From Pseudomonas sp. MWU16-30317 (GTDB taxonomy: Bacteria > Pseudomonadota > Gammaproteobacteria > Pseudomonadales > Pseudomonadaceae), in contig NZ_JAIWJA010000005.1 in the NCBI RefSeq assembly GCF_020515695.1, positions 248,001-312,000 of the forward strand: a stretch of DNA of 64,000 nucleotides, read 5' to 3'. The position numbers and the translations under genes were made by a program. The notes under the pieces were generated by a model that was not told the DNA's origin, ran no database searches, and saw only the letters and a list, made by a program, of their open reading frames with translations. Every line of letters begins with the position of its first letter. Positions within the stretch are counted from its first letter, which is position 1. Shown here in pieces: positions 9,358 through 18,687 of the stretch.

Positions 9358-10668
9358 TCAGGCAAACAGGCGAGTCGCGTAGGGCATGGCCGCGCGGTCG
9401 GTGTAGCCGACGGCGAGGAGCTTGCCGTCGGGTTGGGCAATCACGCTGGCGCCAATGGCGTCGAGAGTATCCAGACGGGCAACGCCCGCGACACCGAACT
9501 CGGGGTCGACGCTGCCATCCGCCATGAGGCGGGTGACCATGGCGCGCAGATAGCCCGATTGCATGTCCAGATAATCACCAATGAAAAACAGACGCCCTCT
9601 CGCGTCGATTCCCGCGTAAGTCAGGGCGGAGTAAGCGAGCCCGGGGATGTAGGCACCGTTGTCGCCAAAGTCGTCATCTTGCACGCCGCTGGCGCTGAAG
9701 CGCACAACGATGGCCCGCATACTGCTGCCGACACCGACGCCGAACAGTTCGCCTTGATCATCAACGACCAGATCGTTGATACGGAAGGCCTGACGGGTCA
9801 GGGCGAAGCCGTTGTCAGTGCCAAAGCCTGGATCCTTTATGCCGGCGTAGTCGACGCGGACGGCCAGCGCGGGATTGCTGCCTCCGGCCGCGCCGCCGGC
9901 CACATAGATCCAGTTTTCCTGCACGGCGATGGAGCGCAGCAACACGCTGTAGTCGTCCGATTGCAGCGCCGCCACACCTTGGTCGGCAAACGCTGCGTCC
10001 AGCCGACCTTCGGCGGTGATACAGAAGATCAGGCCGGCCAACCGAGGAGAATCGCCGATCCTTCCGGTAGCCACCACGTACAGCTTGCCGTGGGCCACAC
10101 GCATGTCGAAGTTGACCTGATTGAAATCCTGCATCTGCCTGGACGGCGCCGCAAAGCGGGTATTGATGGCCAGGCCGGTAGTGCTGCACAGGGCCAGATT
10201 GGTTTCGAAGCGGATAGGGCCCATTGCGCATCGTGCCGTTGCCAGCACCTCGGCCAACACCAACTGACCGGTGCCATTGAATCGGGTCACACGCTGGCCC
10301 TGTAGGTCATAGCATGCGATGGCGGGGGAATATTGGCCTGGTAGATATTCGGTCATGCCGCCGATCATGATGGTCTGGTCAAGGATCGCGACACGGCGGC
10401 CTGGGGTGATGCCGTCGCCGACGTTGGAGCCGTAGCAGTCGCGAACGATACCTGCCGAGCCGAATGCCGGGTCGGCGATACCTTGATCGTCGATGACCGC
10501 CAAGGCGTACTCGCGCCCTTTGCTGAGAGCCAGGCAGGTGCGCGAGTGTTGCTGCCAATGGGTGACACCGTGCAATTGGAAACCATCCAGGCTCGCTAAT
10601 ACAGAGGCAGGATTGAAGCTGGCATCCGGGGTGCCGGGCAGGGCGTGCGGGTGGGTGTGATCGTGCAT
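9358..10668 (-). CDS. Delta-60 repeat protein
   Basis: A 436-residue protein built of tandem units of about 50-60 residues that include D-x-x-FG-x-x-G (DPAFGSAGIV, DAAFADQGVA, DPGFGTDNGF, DDDFGDNGAY, DPEFGVAGVA). This is the delta-60 repeat family, predicted to form a beta-propeller-like fold. No signal peptide is visible; the N-terminus MHDHTHPHALPG is His-rich. The start at 10668 is chosen over 10677 because AAGGA lies 8 bases upstream of it, while the first ATG overlaps that site. Function is unknown; homologues in pseudomonads are often near toxin or secretion genes, but none is adjacent here. Confidence 0.7.
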   Translation of the reverse strand: MHDHTHPHALPGTPDASFNPASVLASLDGFQLHGVTHWQQHSRTCLALSKGREYALAVIDDQGIADPAFGSAGIVRDCYGSNVGDGITPGRRVAILDQTIMIGGMTEYLPGQYSPAIACYDLQGQRVTRFNGTGQLVLAEVLATARCAMGPIRFETNLALCSTTGLAINTRFAAPSRQMQDFNQVNFDMRVAHGKLYVVATGRIGDSPRLAGLIFCITAEGRLDAAFADQGVAALQSDDYSVLLRSIAVQENWIYVAGGAAGGSNPALAVRVDYAGIKDPGFGTDNGFALTRQAFRINDLVVDDQGELFGVGVGSSMRAIVVRFSASGVQDDDFGDNGAYIPGLAYSALTYAGIDARGRLFFIGDYLDMQSGYLRAMVTRLMADGSVDPEFGVAGVARLDTLDAIGASVIAQPDGKLLAVGYTDRAAMPYATRLFA

Positions 10669-11051
10669 CAGGGGCATCCTTAATAGGTTCTAGGGTTCCA
10701 TACCGGTGTGTGCCGGGCGGATGACTATTAAGTGCTCCGGGAGCCGTGCTTCCTATGGGGAAGTGATTCCCTGTTGACAGCCCTGGCGGCGCTCAAGGGG
10801 GCGCCGGATAGGCCGTCAATCGGGGCGGCGCTCAGTATTTTCTGGGGGAACAGCGTTGAGCGACGACCGACTCGGGCGGCGAACTTTGAAATTTACGGTA
10901 ATAACATCCTGCTTTATGGACGACATCTACCGCTTTCAGGCGGGTGTAGTTTTGTAGGGCGGTTTTGCACAGGCGCGCGCATCGAAAGCGGATATGGCAC
11001 ACTTGGCAACTAATAACGAACAACATTGGCGTCATTCATAGAGGAACGATC
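10669..11051. other. Intergenic region upstream of the FabH-like gene
   Basis: This 383-base divergent intergenic region must contain promoters for both flanking genes. I could not identify convincing -10/-35 boxes or operators. No REP element or convincing gene was seen. Confidence 0.4.
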
Positions 11052-12173
11052 GTGCATAACGTCGTCATCAGCGGTACCGGGCTCTACACCCCGGCCGACA
11101 GCATCTCCAACGAAGAACTCGTGGAGTCCTTCAACGCCTATGTGCACCAGTTCAACAGCGACAACGCCGCCGCCATCGAGCGCGGCGAGGTCGTCGCCCT
11201 CGGCGAATCCAGTGCACCGTTCATCGAGAAGGCCTCGGGTATCAAGAGCCGCTTCGTCATGGACAAGGCCGGCATCCTCGATCCCCAGCGGATGAAGCCG
11301 CGGTTGCGTGAACGCAGCAACGATGAGCCGTCGATTCTGTGTGAAATGGCCACCGCCGCCGCCGAGCAGGCCTTGCAGCGTGCCGGCAAGACCGCCGCCG
11401 ATATCGATGCGGTGATCGTCGCCTGTTCAAACCTGCAGCGCCCCTATCCAGCGGTTGCCATCGAAGTCCAGCAGGCGCTGGGTATTCAGGGTTTCGGCTT
11501 CGACATGAACGTCGCTTGCTCCTCCGCCACCTTCGGCATCCAGACCGCCGCCAACAGCGTGCAGCTGGGCCAGGCGCGGGCGGTGCTGGTGGTTGATCCG
11601 GAGATCTGCACCGGGCACCTGAACTTCCGCGACCGCGATAGCCATTTCATCTTTGGCGACGCAGCGACCGCCGTGGTGGTCGAGCGCGCTGATCTGGCGA
11701 CCTCGGCGCATCAGTTCGATATCGTCAGCACCAAGCTGTTGACTCAGTTCTCCAACAACATTCGCAACAATTTCGGCTTCCTCAACCGCACAGCAGAAGA
11801 GGGCATTGATGCCATCGACAAGCTGTTCGTGCAGGAAGGCCGCAAGGTGTTTCGCGAAGTCTGCCCGATGGTCGCCGAGCTCATTGCTCAGCACCTGGCC
11901 GAGAACGACATCGAGGTCAGCGCGGTGCGGCGCTTCTGGCTGCACCAGGCCAACCTCAGCATGAATCATCTGATCGTCAAGAAGCTGCTGGGGCGAGATG
12001 CCACGCTGGACGAGGCACCGGTGATTCTCGATACCTACGCCAATACCAGCTCGGCGGGTTCGGTGATTGCCTTGCACACGTATCAGGATGACTTGCAGGC
12101 TGGGGCGTTGGGCGTGCTGAGTTCTTTCGGGGCGGGGTATTCGATCGGTAGCGTGATCTTGCGCAAGCGTTGA
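11052..12173 (+). CDS. Beta-ketoacyl-ACP synthase III-like, FabH2 type
   Basis: A 373-residue thiolase-fold condensing enzyme. The FabH catalytic triad is complete: Cys156 (NVACSSATFG), His298 (WLHQAN) and Asn331 (DTYANTSSAGS). It is longer than housekeeping FabH (about 320), with extra N-terminal sequence near residues 20-90. This matches the P. aeruginosa PA3286 type, reported to condense octanoyl-CoA from beta-oxidation with malonyl-ACP and so shunt degradation products into synthesis. The GTG start at 11052 has GAGGA 6 bases upstream. Its proximity to fadD1/fadD2 and MaoC fits acyl-CoA metabolism. Substrate is inferred from family. Confidence 0.85.
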   Translation: MHNVVISGTGLYTPADSISNEELVESFNAYVHQFNSDNAAAIERGEVVALGESSAPFIEKASGIKSRFVMDKAGILDPQRMKPRLRERSNDEPSILCEMATAAAEQALQRAGKTAADIDAVIVACSNLQRPYPAVAIEVQQALGIQGFGFDMNVACSSATFGIQTAANSVQLGQARAVLVVDPEICTGHLNFRDRDSHFIFGDAATAVVVERADLATSAHQFDIVSTKLLTQFSNNIRNNFGFLNRTAEEGIDAIDKLFVQEGRKVFREVCPMVAELIAQHLAENDIEVSAVRRFWLHQANLSMNHLIVKKLLGRDATLDEAPVILDTYANTSSAGSVIALHTYQDDLQAGALGVLSSFGAGYSIGSVILRKR

Positions 12174-12180
12174 AGCGGCT

Positions 12181-12260
12181 GGCCTCATTGCGAGCAAGCT
12201 TTGCTCCCACGCACTGGAACGGTGTGAACGGTGGGAGCAAGGCTTGCCCGCGAGGAGGCC
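12181..12260. repeat. REP inverted pair
   Basis: Two inverted copies (TGCGAGCAAGCTTTGCTCCCA and GGGAGCAAGGCTTGCCCGCG) separated by about 25 bases, between the 3' ends of two convergent genes. Confidence 0.85.
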
Positions 12261-12282
12261 GGCAAGCCTGTCGAGATGAACC

Positions 12283-13581
12283 TTAGAACTTGGCTTCCAG
12301 GTCCAGCTGCAGGGTGTTGACGTCGTCGTCGCGCTGCAGGTTCGCGGCACCGTTGGACTGGGTATTGGTCTTGGCCATGAAGTAAGTCACGCCCAAGCCG
12401 AAGTTCTTGTCGATGTCGTAGCCCAGTTTGATCTTGCTGCCGTGGGCGCCGGTGTAGCCGTTGCCGAAGTCGGAGTCGGTGAACGCGCCCACCACTGCGT
12501 TGTTTTCTACGCGGCGGTAGTTGTAGTCCAGCGAGAAGTCACCCAGCTTGGTTTTGACACCCACCAGGTAAGCTTTGTCGTCGCTGTCGACTGCTTGGCT
12601 GTTCTTCACGTATTGGCCATAGATCGCCAGTGGAATCGGCAGGTTCTTGATGTCGAGTTGACCAAAGCCTTCCCACAGACGGAAGTCTTCGTTGGCCACC
12701 GAGTTGCCGTTACGCGACAGCGCAGTATTGGCCGCGACGGTGCCGTTGTTGTCTTCGTTGTTGTAGGTATAGAGGCTGCCACCTACGGTCACGCCGACGG
12801 CATTGCCCAGGTTGAACTTGCCACCCAACTGACCGGCGTACAGGCTCAGGTCGTGGTTGTATTGATAGCCTTCGCCGTCAACGTTGTCGGTCAGGGTGTA
12901 GTAGCCCAGGCTGCCGAACAGCGATGCGTCTTTGCTCAGCGGCAGTTTGTAAGTGGCGGCGACGCCTTCAGGGTTGATGTCGCTATCCCAGATCACGTCG
13001 CCCATGCTCACCCACGGCTGGTTCATCTTGCCGCCGATCAGATGCAGGTTGGGCACGGCAGTCGGGTGCCAGTCGAGATAGCCCAGGTCCAGCCACAGGG
13101 ATTTCTTCGAGAAGTTGCCGTTCAGGTCCTGGTTGGTCGAGCGGGTGTCGTTGCTGCCACCGGTGGCGACGCGGATACCAGCGTCGACCTGCGGGTTGAT
13201 CTCGCTGTACACACCCAGGCGGGCGCGGATGCGCTGGCGGTCGGCGATGCGATCACCGTCGGAGCTGGAGGAGCCGTGATCCTGGTCGATGTTTTCCTGG
13301 CGCACGCGCACGTCACCGTGAATCTGGGTCTTGGCGGCCCAGGCAACTTTCTGATCAAAAGCCGAAAGTTCGGTCTTTTTCTGCGCGGCATCGGCGGCGG
13401 CTTGCTGTTGGTCCTTGGCCAGTTCGCCTTGCAGCTCGCTATATTGGGCGGGTGTGATCGAGCCGTTGGCCTTGAGCATTTCCAGCAGTTTGGCGTCGAC
13501 AGCGGCATTGGCAGAAGCGCTGGCGGCGAGAATCAGACCGCCGCACAAACCTGCCGCAGTACGTTTAGATACGAAACCCAT
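12283..13581 (-). CDS. Putative outer-membrane porin (Porin_5-like)
   Basis: A 432-residue protein with a signal peptide (MGFVSKRTAAGLCGGLILAAS...ANA). A short periplasmic helical segment rich in Gln/Ala/Lys (about residues 30-75) is followed by alternating beta-strand sequence ending in the aromatic residue of LDLEAKF, typical of an outer-membrane barrel. The region RQENIDQD...DRQRIRARLGVY is typical of the putative-porin family. A GGGGAG ribosome site lies 8-10 bases before the ATG at 13581; the longer frame upstream is not secreted-like. Substrate cannot be inferred. Confidence 0.75.
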   Translation of the reverse strand: MGFVSKRTAAGLCGGLILAASASANAAVDAKLLEMLKANGSITPAQYSELQGELAKDQQQAAADAAQKKTELSAFDQKVAWAAKTQIHGDVRVRQENIDQDHGSSSSDGDRIADRQRIRARLGVYSEINPQVDAGIRVATGGSNDTRSTNQDLNGNFSKKSLWLDLGYLDWHPTAVPNLHLIGGKMNQPWVSMGDVIWDSDINPEGVAATYKLPLSKDASLFGSLGYYTLTDNVDGEGYQYNHDLSLYAGQLGGKFNLGNAVGVTVGGSLYTYNNEDNNGTVAANTALSRNGNSVANEDFRLWEGFGQLDIKNLPIPLAIYGQYVKNSQAVDSDDKAYLVGVKTKLGDFSLDYNYRRVENNAVVGAFTDSDFGNGYTGAHGSKIKLGYDIDKNFGLGVTYFMAKTNTQSNGAANLQRDDDVNTLQLDLEAKF

Positions 13582-13623
13582 GTGTGAACTCCCCAACTCT
13601 AATACGGCGAAAAGCGCCTGAAT

Positions 13624-13668
13624 GCACGCCGAGCGCAAGGCTCGGTCGCGTGGGGGTTTAGCACCCCC
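13624..13668 (-). promoter_or_regulatory. Leader hairpins of porin gene
   Basis: Two stems lie 45-90 bases upstream of the porin start: CCGAGC-CTTGC-GCTCGG with extra outer pairs, and GGGGG...CCCCC. If the transcript starts farther upstream, they would fold in the 5' leader. There is no U tract, so this is not an obvious terminator. Role unknown. Confidence 0.3.
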
Positions 13669-14034
13669 GGTTCTAAAAACAGGCGCCAGTATTGCGAGGG
13701 CTTATGACAGATAGATGGCGGTTTGATAGCAGAAAGATGAATCGGTTTAGCCCTCGAGAACACCGAACTAGAGCGGTTGCGTTGGTTTGTCGCAGGGTAT
13801 TGAAAGTCGACGAAGTCAGGGAAACCGTGGCTTTCACGGATTTTTCACATGTGTGGGGAGGGGGCCCTCATGTCGTTTTCAGAAGCGTCTCGACGACAAT
13901 TCGAGTTCCGTTGTCATAAATAATTAATTTACATAAATCTCCATAGCGTTTTCTTAATCCAGTTTCATTGGTGGCTGTACCCTGTGCTCGTCTTAATGCC
14001 GCTACACGATTTTCGTGCAGGGGAGTGACATAAA
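13669..14034. other. Divergent porin-porin intergenic region
   Basis: It contains the control regions of two divergent outer-membrane protein genes. The half nearest the OprD-type gene is AT-rich (about 13915-13965). A 75-codon frame at 13692-13919 has no ribosome site or protein-like composition and was not called. Confidence 0.4.
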
Positions 14035-15351
14035 ATGAGAATCTTTAATACGCTTCAATTGAGCGCCATGACCGCTGCCGTCGTGATGGCATTGCCAACC
14101 TTGGTGCACGCCAGTGATCAATCCGACACCAAAGGCTTTGTCGATGGCAGCAGTTTGAATCTGCTGAACCGCAACGTGTTCTGGAACCAGACCGGGGGCG
14201 GCGGTCATACTCGTGACTGGAGCCAGGCGCTGATGGCCACCTTCAGCTCGGGCTTCACCCAAGGCACCGTCGGCGTGGGCGTTGACGCTTTCGCTGACCT
14301 GGCATTGCGTATCGATGGCAGTACTGACCGTGCGGGCGGTCCGACCATTCCCACCGATAACGACGGTGATCCGAAGCACGGCATCGCCAAGGGCGGCGGC
14401 GACGTCAAGTTCCAGGTGTCCAACACCCAGTTGAAAGTGGGGGATCTGCAACCCAATGCGCCGGTCTTTGCCACCGCTGACAACTATCTGATGCCGCAAA
14501 CCGCGTCGGGCTTCTTGATCACCAGCCACGAGTGGGCGGGGCTGAACCTGGAAGCCGGTCACTTCACGTCGGGCACGGGCACCACCACTGCTGCGCATAG
14601 CGGCAACATCATGGCCAGCTATGCCAAGGTCGATACTCCTTCGGCGAGCTATGCTGGCGCCAAGTACCAGTTCAGCAAGGAGTTCACCGCTTCGCTGTAC
14701 GGGGCTCACCTGGAAGACGTGTGGAACCAGTACTACCTGAACCTGAACCTGGTTCATCCGTTCTCGGATAACCAGGCGTTGGCGGTGGATTTCAACCTGT
14801 ACCGCACCCTCGATGACGGCGATGCCAAGGCCGGTACCATCAACACCACCGCGACGTCGCTGTCGGCGGCCTACACTTTGGGCGCGCACACCTTCACGCT
14901 GGCCGGGCAGAAGATCAACGGTGACGAGCCGTTCGATTACGTCGGCTTCGGTGACAACGACGCTGCCGGCCGCTACGGCAACTCGATCAGCCTGGCGGAC
15001 TCGGTGCAGTACTCCGACTTCAACGGCCCGAACGAGCGCTCGTTCCAATTGCGTTATGACCTCGACATGACCAGTTACGGCGTGCCAGGGCTAGGCTTCA
15101 TGGCGCGTCATATCCGCGGTTATGGCATCGATGGCACCCACGTCGACAGCTCTTCGGCGTACGTCAATTTCTATGGCGCGGATGACAGCGAACACGAAAC
15201 CGATGCCGAGGTGAAATACGCGGTGCAATCGGGCCCTGCGAAGAACCTGACCTTCCACCTGCGCGAAGCCTGGCACGATGGAGATGCGTCCACCGGTGGC
15301 AAGTTGATTCAAACTCGCTTGATTACCGAATACCCGCTGAATATTTTCTGA
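14035..15351 (+). CDS. OprD-family outer-membrane porin
   Basis: A 438-residue substrate-specific porin of the OprD family, 18-stranded barrels that import amino acids, peptides or small organic acids. It has a Sec signal peptide (MRIFNTLQLSAMTAAVVMALPTLVHA) and the typical mature start with GFVDGSSLNLLNRNVFWN. Later hallmarks include DWSQALMATFSSGFTQGTVGVGVDA, GDLQP and a C-terminal aromatic residue (YPLNIF). A GGGGAG ribosome site precedes the ATG. A strong terminator follows, so it is monocistronic. Substrate class (OccD or OccK) was not resolved from sequence. Confidence 0.9.
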   Translation: MRIFNTLQLSAMTAAVVMALPTLVHASDQSDTKGFVDGSSLNLLNRNVFWNQTGGGGHTRDWSQALMATFSSGFTQGTVGVGVDAFADLALRIDGSTDRAGGPTIPTDNDGDPKHGIAKGGGDVKFQVSNTQLKVGDLQPNAPVFATADNYLMPQTASGFLITSHEWAGLNLEAGHFTSGTGTTTAAHSGNIMASYAKVDTPSASYAGAKYQFSKEFTASLYGAHLEDVWNQYYLNLNLVHPFSDNQALAVDFNLYRTLDDGDAKAGTINTTATSLSAAYTLGAHTFTLAGQKINGDEPFDYVGFGDNDAAGRYGNSISLADSVQYSDFNGPNERSFQLRYDLDMTSYGVPGLGFMARHIRGYGIDGTHVDSSSAYVNFYGADDSEHETDAEVKYAVQSGPAKNLTFHLREAWHDGDASTGGKLIQTRLITEYPLNIF

Positions 15352-15486
15352 TTCTATACAATTGATATCAAGTGGCTCACCGGCATGTCATAAACGTTAT
15401 ATATAAAGTTTCAGTGAAGGATGTTTAAAGGTTGCCGGTGATGGTGGCTGTTAATATCCAGTCTTGATTGCTCCTACAATCAACTT

Positions 15487-15520
15487 GGCCGGCAGGGCGC
15501 CCACTCTGTCGGCCTTTTTT
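15487..15520 (+). terminator. Intrinsic terminator of oprD-type gene
   Basis: Stem GGCCGGCAG / CTGTCGGCC (one G-U pair) followed by six T. Confidence 0.85.
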
Positions 15521-15621
15521 ATGGGCGCCGATTGTCCACCTGCGGATGAAAATCCTTGTACCGCCTTGCGAGGCGGGGCCTATGTGCTGATACTCGACCT
15601 ATTCTTGCGTCGAGGTGGGTC

Positions 15622-16746
15622 ATGTCCGTTCGTATAATTTCCAGCCTCGCTGATGTTCTCCCTGACCAGTGGGATAGATTGCTGGACGCACCTCAGCCGT
15701 TCTTGCGCCACGGATTTCTCTCGGCACTCGAGGACAGCGGCAGCCTCGGGCCCCAATCGGGCTGGCGCGCCGAGCATCGGCTGCTGGAACAGGACGGACA
15801 GTTGGTGGCGGCGCTCCCGGCTTATCGAAAATGGCATTCCTATGGCGAGTACGTCTTTGACCACGGTTGGGCCGACGCATGCCGGCGCGCTGGCATCGCT
15901 TACTACCCCAAGCTGCTCTGCGCCGTGCCGTTCAGTCCGGTAACCGGGCCGCGCCTTTTGGCCCGCAATCCAGGTGATGGTCTGGCGTTGTTGCGCGAGC
16001 TACCGGGCTATCTGCAGGCAGAGGGGCTGTCCAGCGCCCATTTGAATTTCACCGAGCCTGCGCTCGACGAGCATATGCGTGGTCAAGTGGGTTGGCTTGA
16101 GCGGTTGGGGTGCCAATATCACTGGCATAACCGCGGTTATCGGGATTTCCAGGATTTTCTCGACACCCTCAGCTCGCGTAAACGCAAGCAGATGCGCAAG
16201 GAGCGTGAACAAGTGGCCGCCCAGGGCATGGTGTTCGATTGGCGTGAAGGCCACGAGCTGAACGAACGAGACTGGGATTTCGTCTATCTGTGTTACGCCA
16301 ATACCTACGCGGTACGCGGGCAGTCGCCGTATCTGACACGTGAGTTCTTCAGCCTGCTGGCCGAGCGCATGCCCGAAATGATTCGCGTGGTGTTCGCCTT
16401 GCAAGGCTCGCGTCCGGTCGCCATGGCGTTCAGCCTGGTCGGTGGCGATAGCTTGTATGGCCGTTACTGGGGCTGCCTTGCCGAGTTCGACCGGTTGCAC
16501 TTCGAGACGTGTTTCTATCAGGGCATGGATTACGCGATCGCCAAGGGGATCAAGCGCTTTGACGCTGGCGCTCAGGGCGAGCACAAGCTGATTCGCGGCT
16601 TCGAACCGACCATCACGCGGTCGTGGCACTACCTGACGCATCCTGGGCTGGAGGCTGCGGTGCGAGAGTTTCTGGAACAGGAGCGGGTGGGGGTAGTGGC
16701 CTATGCCGAGGAGGCGCGGGCGGCGTTGCCTTATCGGCAGGGGTGA
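15622..16746 (+). CDS. FemAB-like GNAT N-acyltransferase
   Basis: A 374-residue protein of the family annotated as peptidogalycan biosynthesis/FemAB-like (PF04339, formerly DUF482), built from GNAT folds. Recognisable stretches are PFSPVTGPRLL, SSAHLNFTEP, FLDTLSSRKRKQMRKEREQ and RFDAGAQGEHKLIRGFEPT, the last being strongly conserved. No signal or membrane segment, so it is cytosolic. The true substrate is not established; N-acyl transfer is inferred from fold. The ATG at 15622 follows GAGGTGGG closely. A long perfect hairpin lies between it and the convergent ABC exporter. Confidence 0.8.
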   Translation: MSVRIISSLADVLPDQWDRLLDAPQPFLRHGFLSALEDSGSLGPQSGWRAEHRLLEQDGQLVAALPAYRKWHSYGEYVFDHGWADACRRAGIAYYPKLLCAVPFSPVTGPRLLARNPGDGLALLRELPGYLQAEGLSSAHLNFTEPALDEHMRGQVGWLERLGCQYHWHNRGYRDFQDFLDTLSSRKRKQMRKEREQVAAQGMVFDWREGHELNERDWDFVYLCYANTYAVRGQSPYLTREFFSLLAERMPEMIRVVFALQGSRPVAMAFSLVGGDSLYGRYWGCLAEFDRLHFETCFYQGMDYAIAKGIKRFDAGAQGEHKLIRGFEPTITRSWHYLTHPGLEAAVREFLEQERVGVVAYAEEARAALPYRQG

Positions 16747-16762
16747 GTGATGAATCTTTATG

Positions 16763-16795
16763 GCTGATGGCCTCTAGCGGGCAGAGGCCATCAGC
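16763..16795. terminator. Perfect 13-bp hairpin, bidirectional
   Basis: GCTGATGGCCTCT and its exact reverse complement, separated by 7 bases, lie in the 54-base gap between convergent stops. There is no U tract on either side, so it is either a weak terminator or an mRNA 3'-end stabiliser. Confidence 0.55.
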
Positions 16796-16800
16796 AGCGA

Positions 16801-18633
16801 TCAATCAATCCCGACAAACCCTCCCGTCTGGTGATGCCACAGCCGCGCATACAGCCCTTGTTGGGCCAGCAGCTCGGCATGACTGCCGACCTCGACGATA
16901 CGCCCATGCTGCAGCACCACCAGGCGATCCATCTTGGCAATGGTCGACAGTCGGTGCGCGATGGCGATCACGGTCTTGCCCTTCATCAGCGTCTCGAGGC
17001 TCTCCTGGATCGCTGCCTCAACTTCCGAGTCCAGTGCTGACGTGGCTTCGTCCATGATCAGGATCGGTGCGTTCTTGAGCAATACCCGCGCAATCGCGAT
17101 GCGCTGACGCTGACCACCGGAAATCTTCACCCCGCGTTCGCCCACATGCGCTTCGAAACCGGTTCGTCCCTCGGAGTCGGACAGCAGCGGGATGAACTCT
17201 TCGGCGCGCGCCTTGCGTACCGCATCCCAGACCTGTTCCTCCGTGGCATTCGGCTTGCCGTAGCGCAGGTTCTCGAGGATCGAGCGGTGCAACAGCGAAG
17301 TGTCCTGAGTGATCAGGCCGATCTGTGCTCGCAGGCTCTCCTGAGTGACGCTGGCGATGTCCTGGCCGTCGATCACGATGCGCCCGGCAGGCAGGTCATA
17401 GAGACGCAGCAGCAGGTTGACCAAGGTCGACTTGCCGGCGCCGGAGGGACCGATCAGGCCGATTTTTTCGCCGGGGCGAATATCCAGGGTCAGGCCATCG
17501 ATGATGTTAGGGCCTTTACCGTAGCTGAAGTCGACGCTTTCGAAGCGCACATTGCCACGGCTGACGTTGAGCGCCGGAGCGCCTTTGGGATCGGTCACCG
17601 TTACAGGCTGGGCGATTGTCTGCAGGCCGTCCTGCACCATGCCGATGTTCTCGAAGATGCCATTGACCACCCACATGATCCAGCCAGACATGTTGACGAT
17701 ACGAATTACCAGGCCTGTGGCCAGCGCGATGGCGCCCACCGAAATCAGCGATTGCGTCCACAGCCACAGCGCCAGCCCGGTGGTGCCGACGATCAGCAGA
17801 CCGTTGATGGCGGTGATGGCGAAATCCATGCTGGTAATGACCCGGCTGGCCATCTGGGTTTTTTCGGTCTGCTCGGTCAATGCTTCACGAGCGTATTGCT
17901 GCTCCATGCTGGTGTGGGCGAACAGCTTGAGGGTGGCGATGTTGGAATAGCCATCGACGATGCGCCCCATCAGCTTGGAACGGGCATCGGAAGAGATCAC
18001 CGAGCGTTCCTTGACCCGTGGCACGAAGTAATACAGCGACAGGATGTACAGCCCGATCCAGCAGATCAGCGGGATCATCAGGCGCCAGTCCGCCTCGGCG
18101 AACAGCACCAAGGCACTGATGGAATAGATCAGCACGTGCCACAGGGCATCGACGGCAGCCACGGCCGAGTCGCGCAGCGAGTTGCCGGTCTGCATGATGC
18201 GTTGGGCGATGCGCCCGGCGAAGTCGCTATGAAAGAAGTTCATGCTCTGCTTGAGCACGTAGTTGTGATTTTGCCAGCGGATCATGCTGGTCATGCCAGG
18301 GCTGATGGTCTGGTGCACCAGCAGGTCGTGCAAGCCGATGAAGATCGGCCGCAGCACCAAGGTGACCACCACCATCCAGATCAGCTCGAGGGCGTTGTCC
18401 TGGAAGAAGTGCACGTTGGGTGTGCCCTGCGCCATGTCGATGATGCGGCTGAGGTAGCGGAACAGCGCGACTTCGATCAGCGCGCCGATCAGCCCGACTA
18501 CCAACAGCACGGCGAAGGTCGGCCAGACCTGACGCAAGTAGTAGATATAGAACGCCAGGACCTTGCTGGGCGGCGACTCGGTTGGAGCTTCGCGGAAGAT
18601 ATCGATCCATTGCTCGAAGCGGCGGTAGATCAT
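16801..18633 (-). CDS. ABC exporter, fused permease/ATPase
   Basis: A 610-residue half-transporter with an N-terminal six-helix transmembrane domain (about residues 30-330) and a C-terminal nucleotide-binding domain. The ATPase has Walker A GPSGAGKST, signature ISGGQRQR, Walker B ILIMDEATSALD and the switch His in AIAHRLST. It is an exporter of the MsbA/multidrug type and works as a homodimer or heterodimer in the inner membrane. It is the last gene of a minus-strand block (LysR, hydrolase, cyclophilin, exporter), the order I recall around P. aeruginosa PA3225-PA3228. Substrate unknown. Confidence 0.88.
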   Translation of the reverse strand: MIYRRFEQWIDIFREAPTESPPSKVLAFYIYYLRQVWPTFAVLLVVGLIGALIEVALFRYLSRIIDMAQGTPNVHFFQDNALELIWMVVVTLVLRPIFIGLHDLLVHQTISPGMTSMIRWQNHNYVLKQSMNFFHSDFAGRIAQRIMQTGNSLRDSAVAAVDALWHVLIYSISALVLFAEADWRLMIPLICWIGLYILSLYYFVPRVKERSVISSDARSKLMGRIVDGYSNIATLKLFAHTSMEQQYAREALTEQTEKTQMASRVITSMDFAITAINGLLIVGTTGLALWLWTQSLISVGAIALATGLVIRIVNMSGWIMWVVNGIFENIGMVQDGLQTIAQPVTVTDPKGAPALNVSRGNVRFESVDFSYGKGPNIIDGLTLDIRPGEKIGLIGPSGAGKSTLVNLLLRLYDLPAGRIVIDGQDIASVTQESLRAQIGLITQDTSLLHRSILENLRYGKPNATEEQVWDAVRKARAEEFIPLLSDSEGRTGFEAHVGERGVKISGGQRQRIAIARVLLKNAPILIMDEATSALDSEVEAAIQESLETLMKGKTVIAIAHRLSTIAKMDRLVVLQHGRIVEVGSHAELLAQQGLYARLWHHQTGGFVGID

Positions 18634-18687
18634 GGGGGCGGGCTCTCCTGTGCGGTTGGGGCAGTCCTGGCGGGCTAGAGCTAGACG

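Noticed and set aside
13692..13919. A 75-codon plus-strand frame between the two porin genes
   Set aside because: No ribosome site, no recognisable domain, unusual composition, and it overlaps the expected promoter region.
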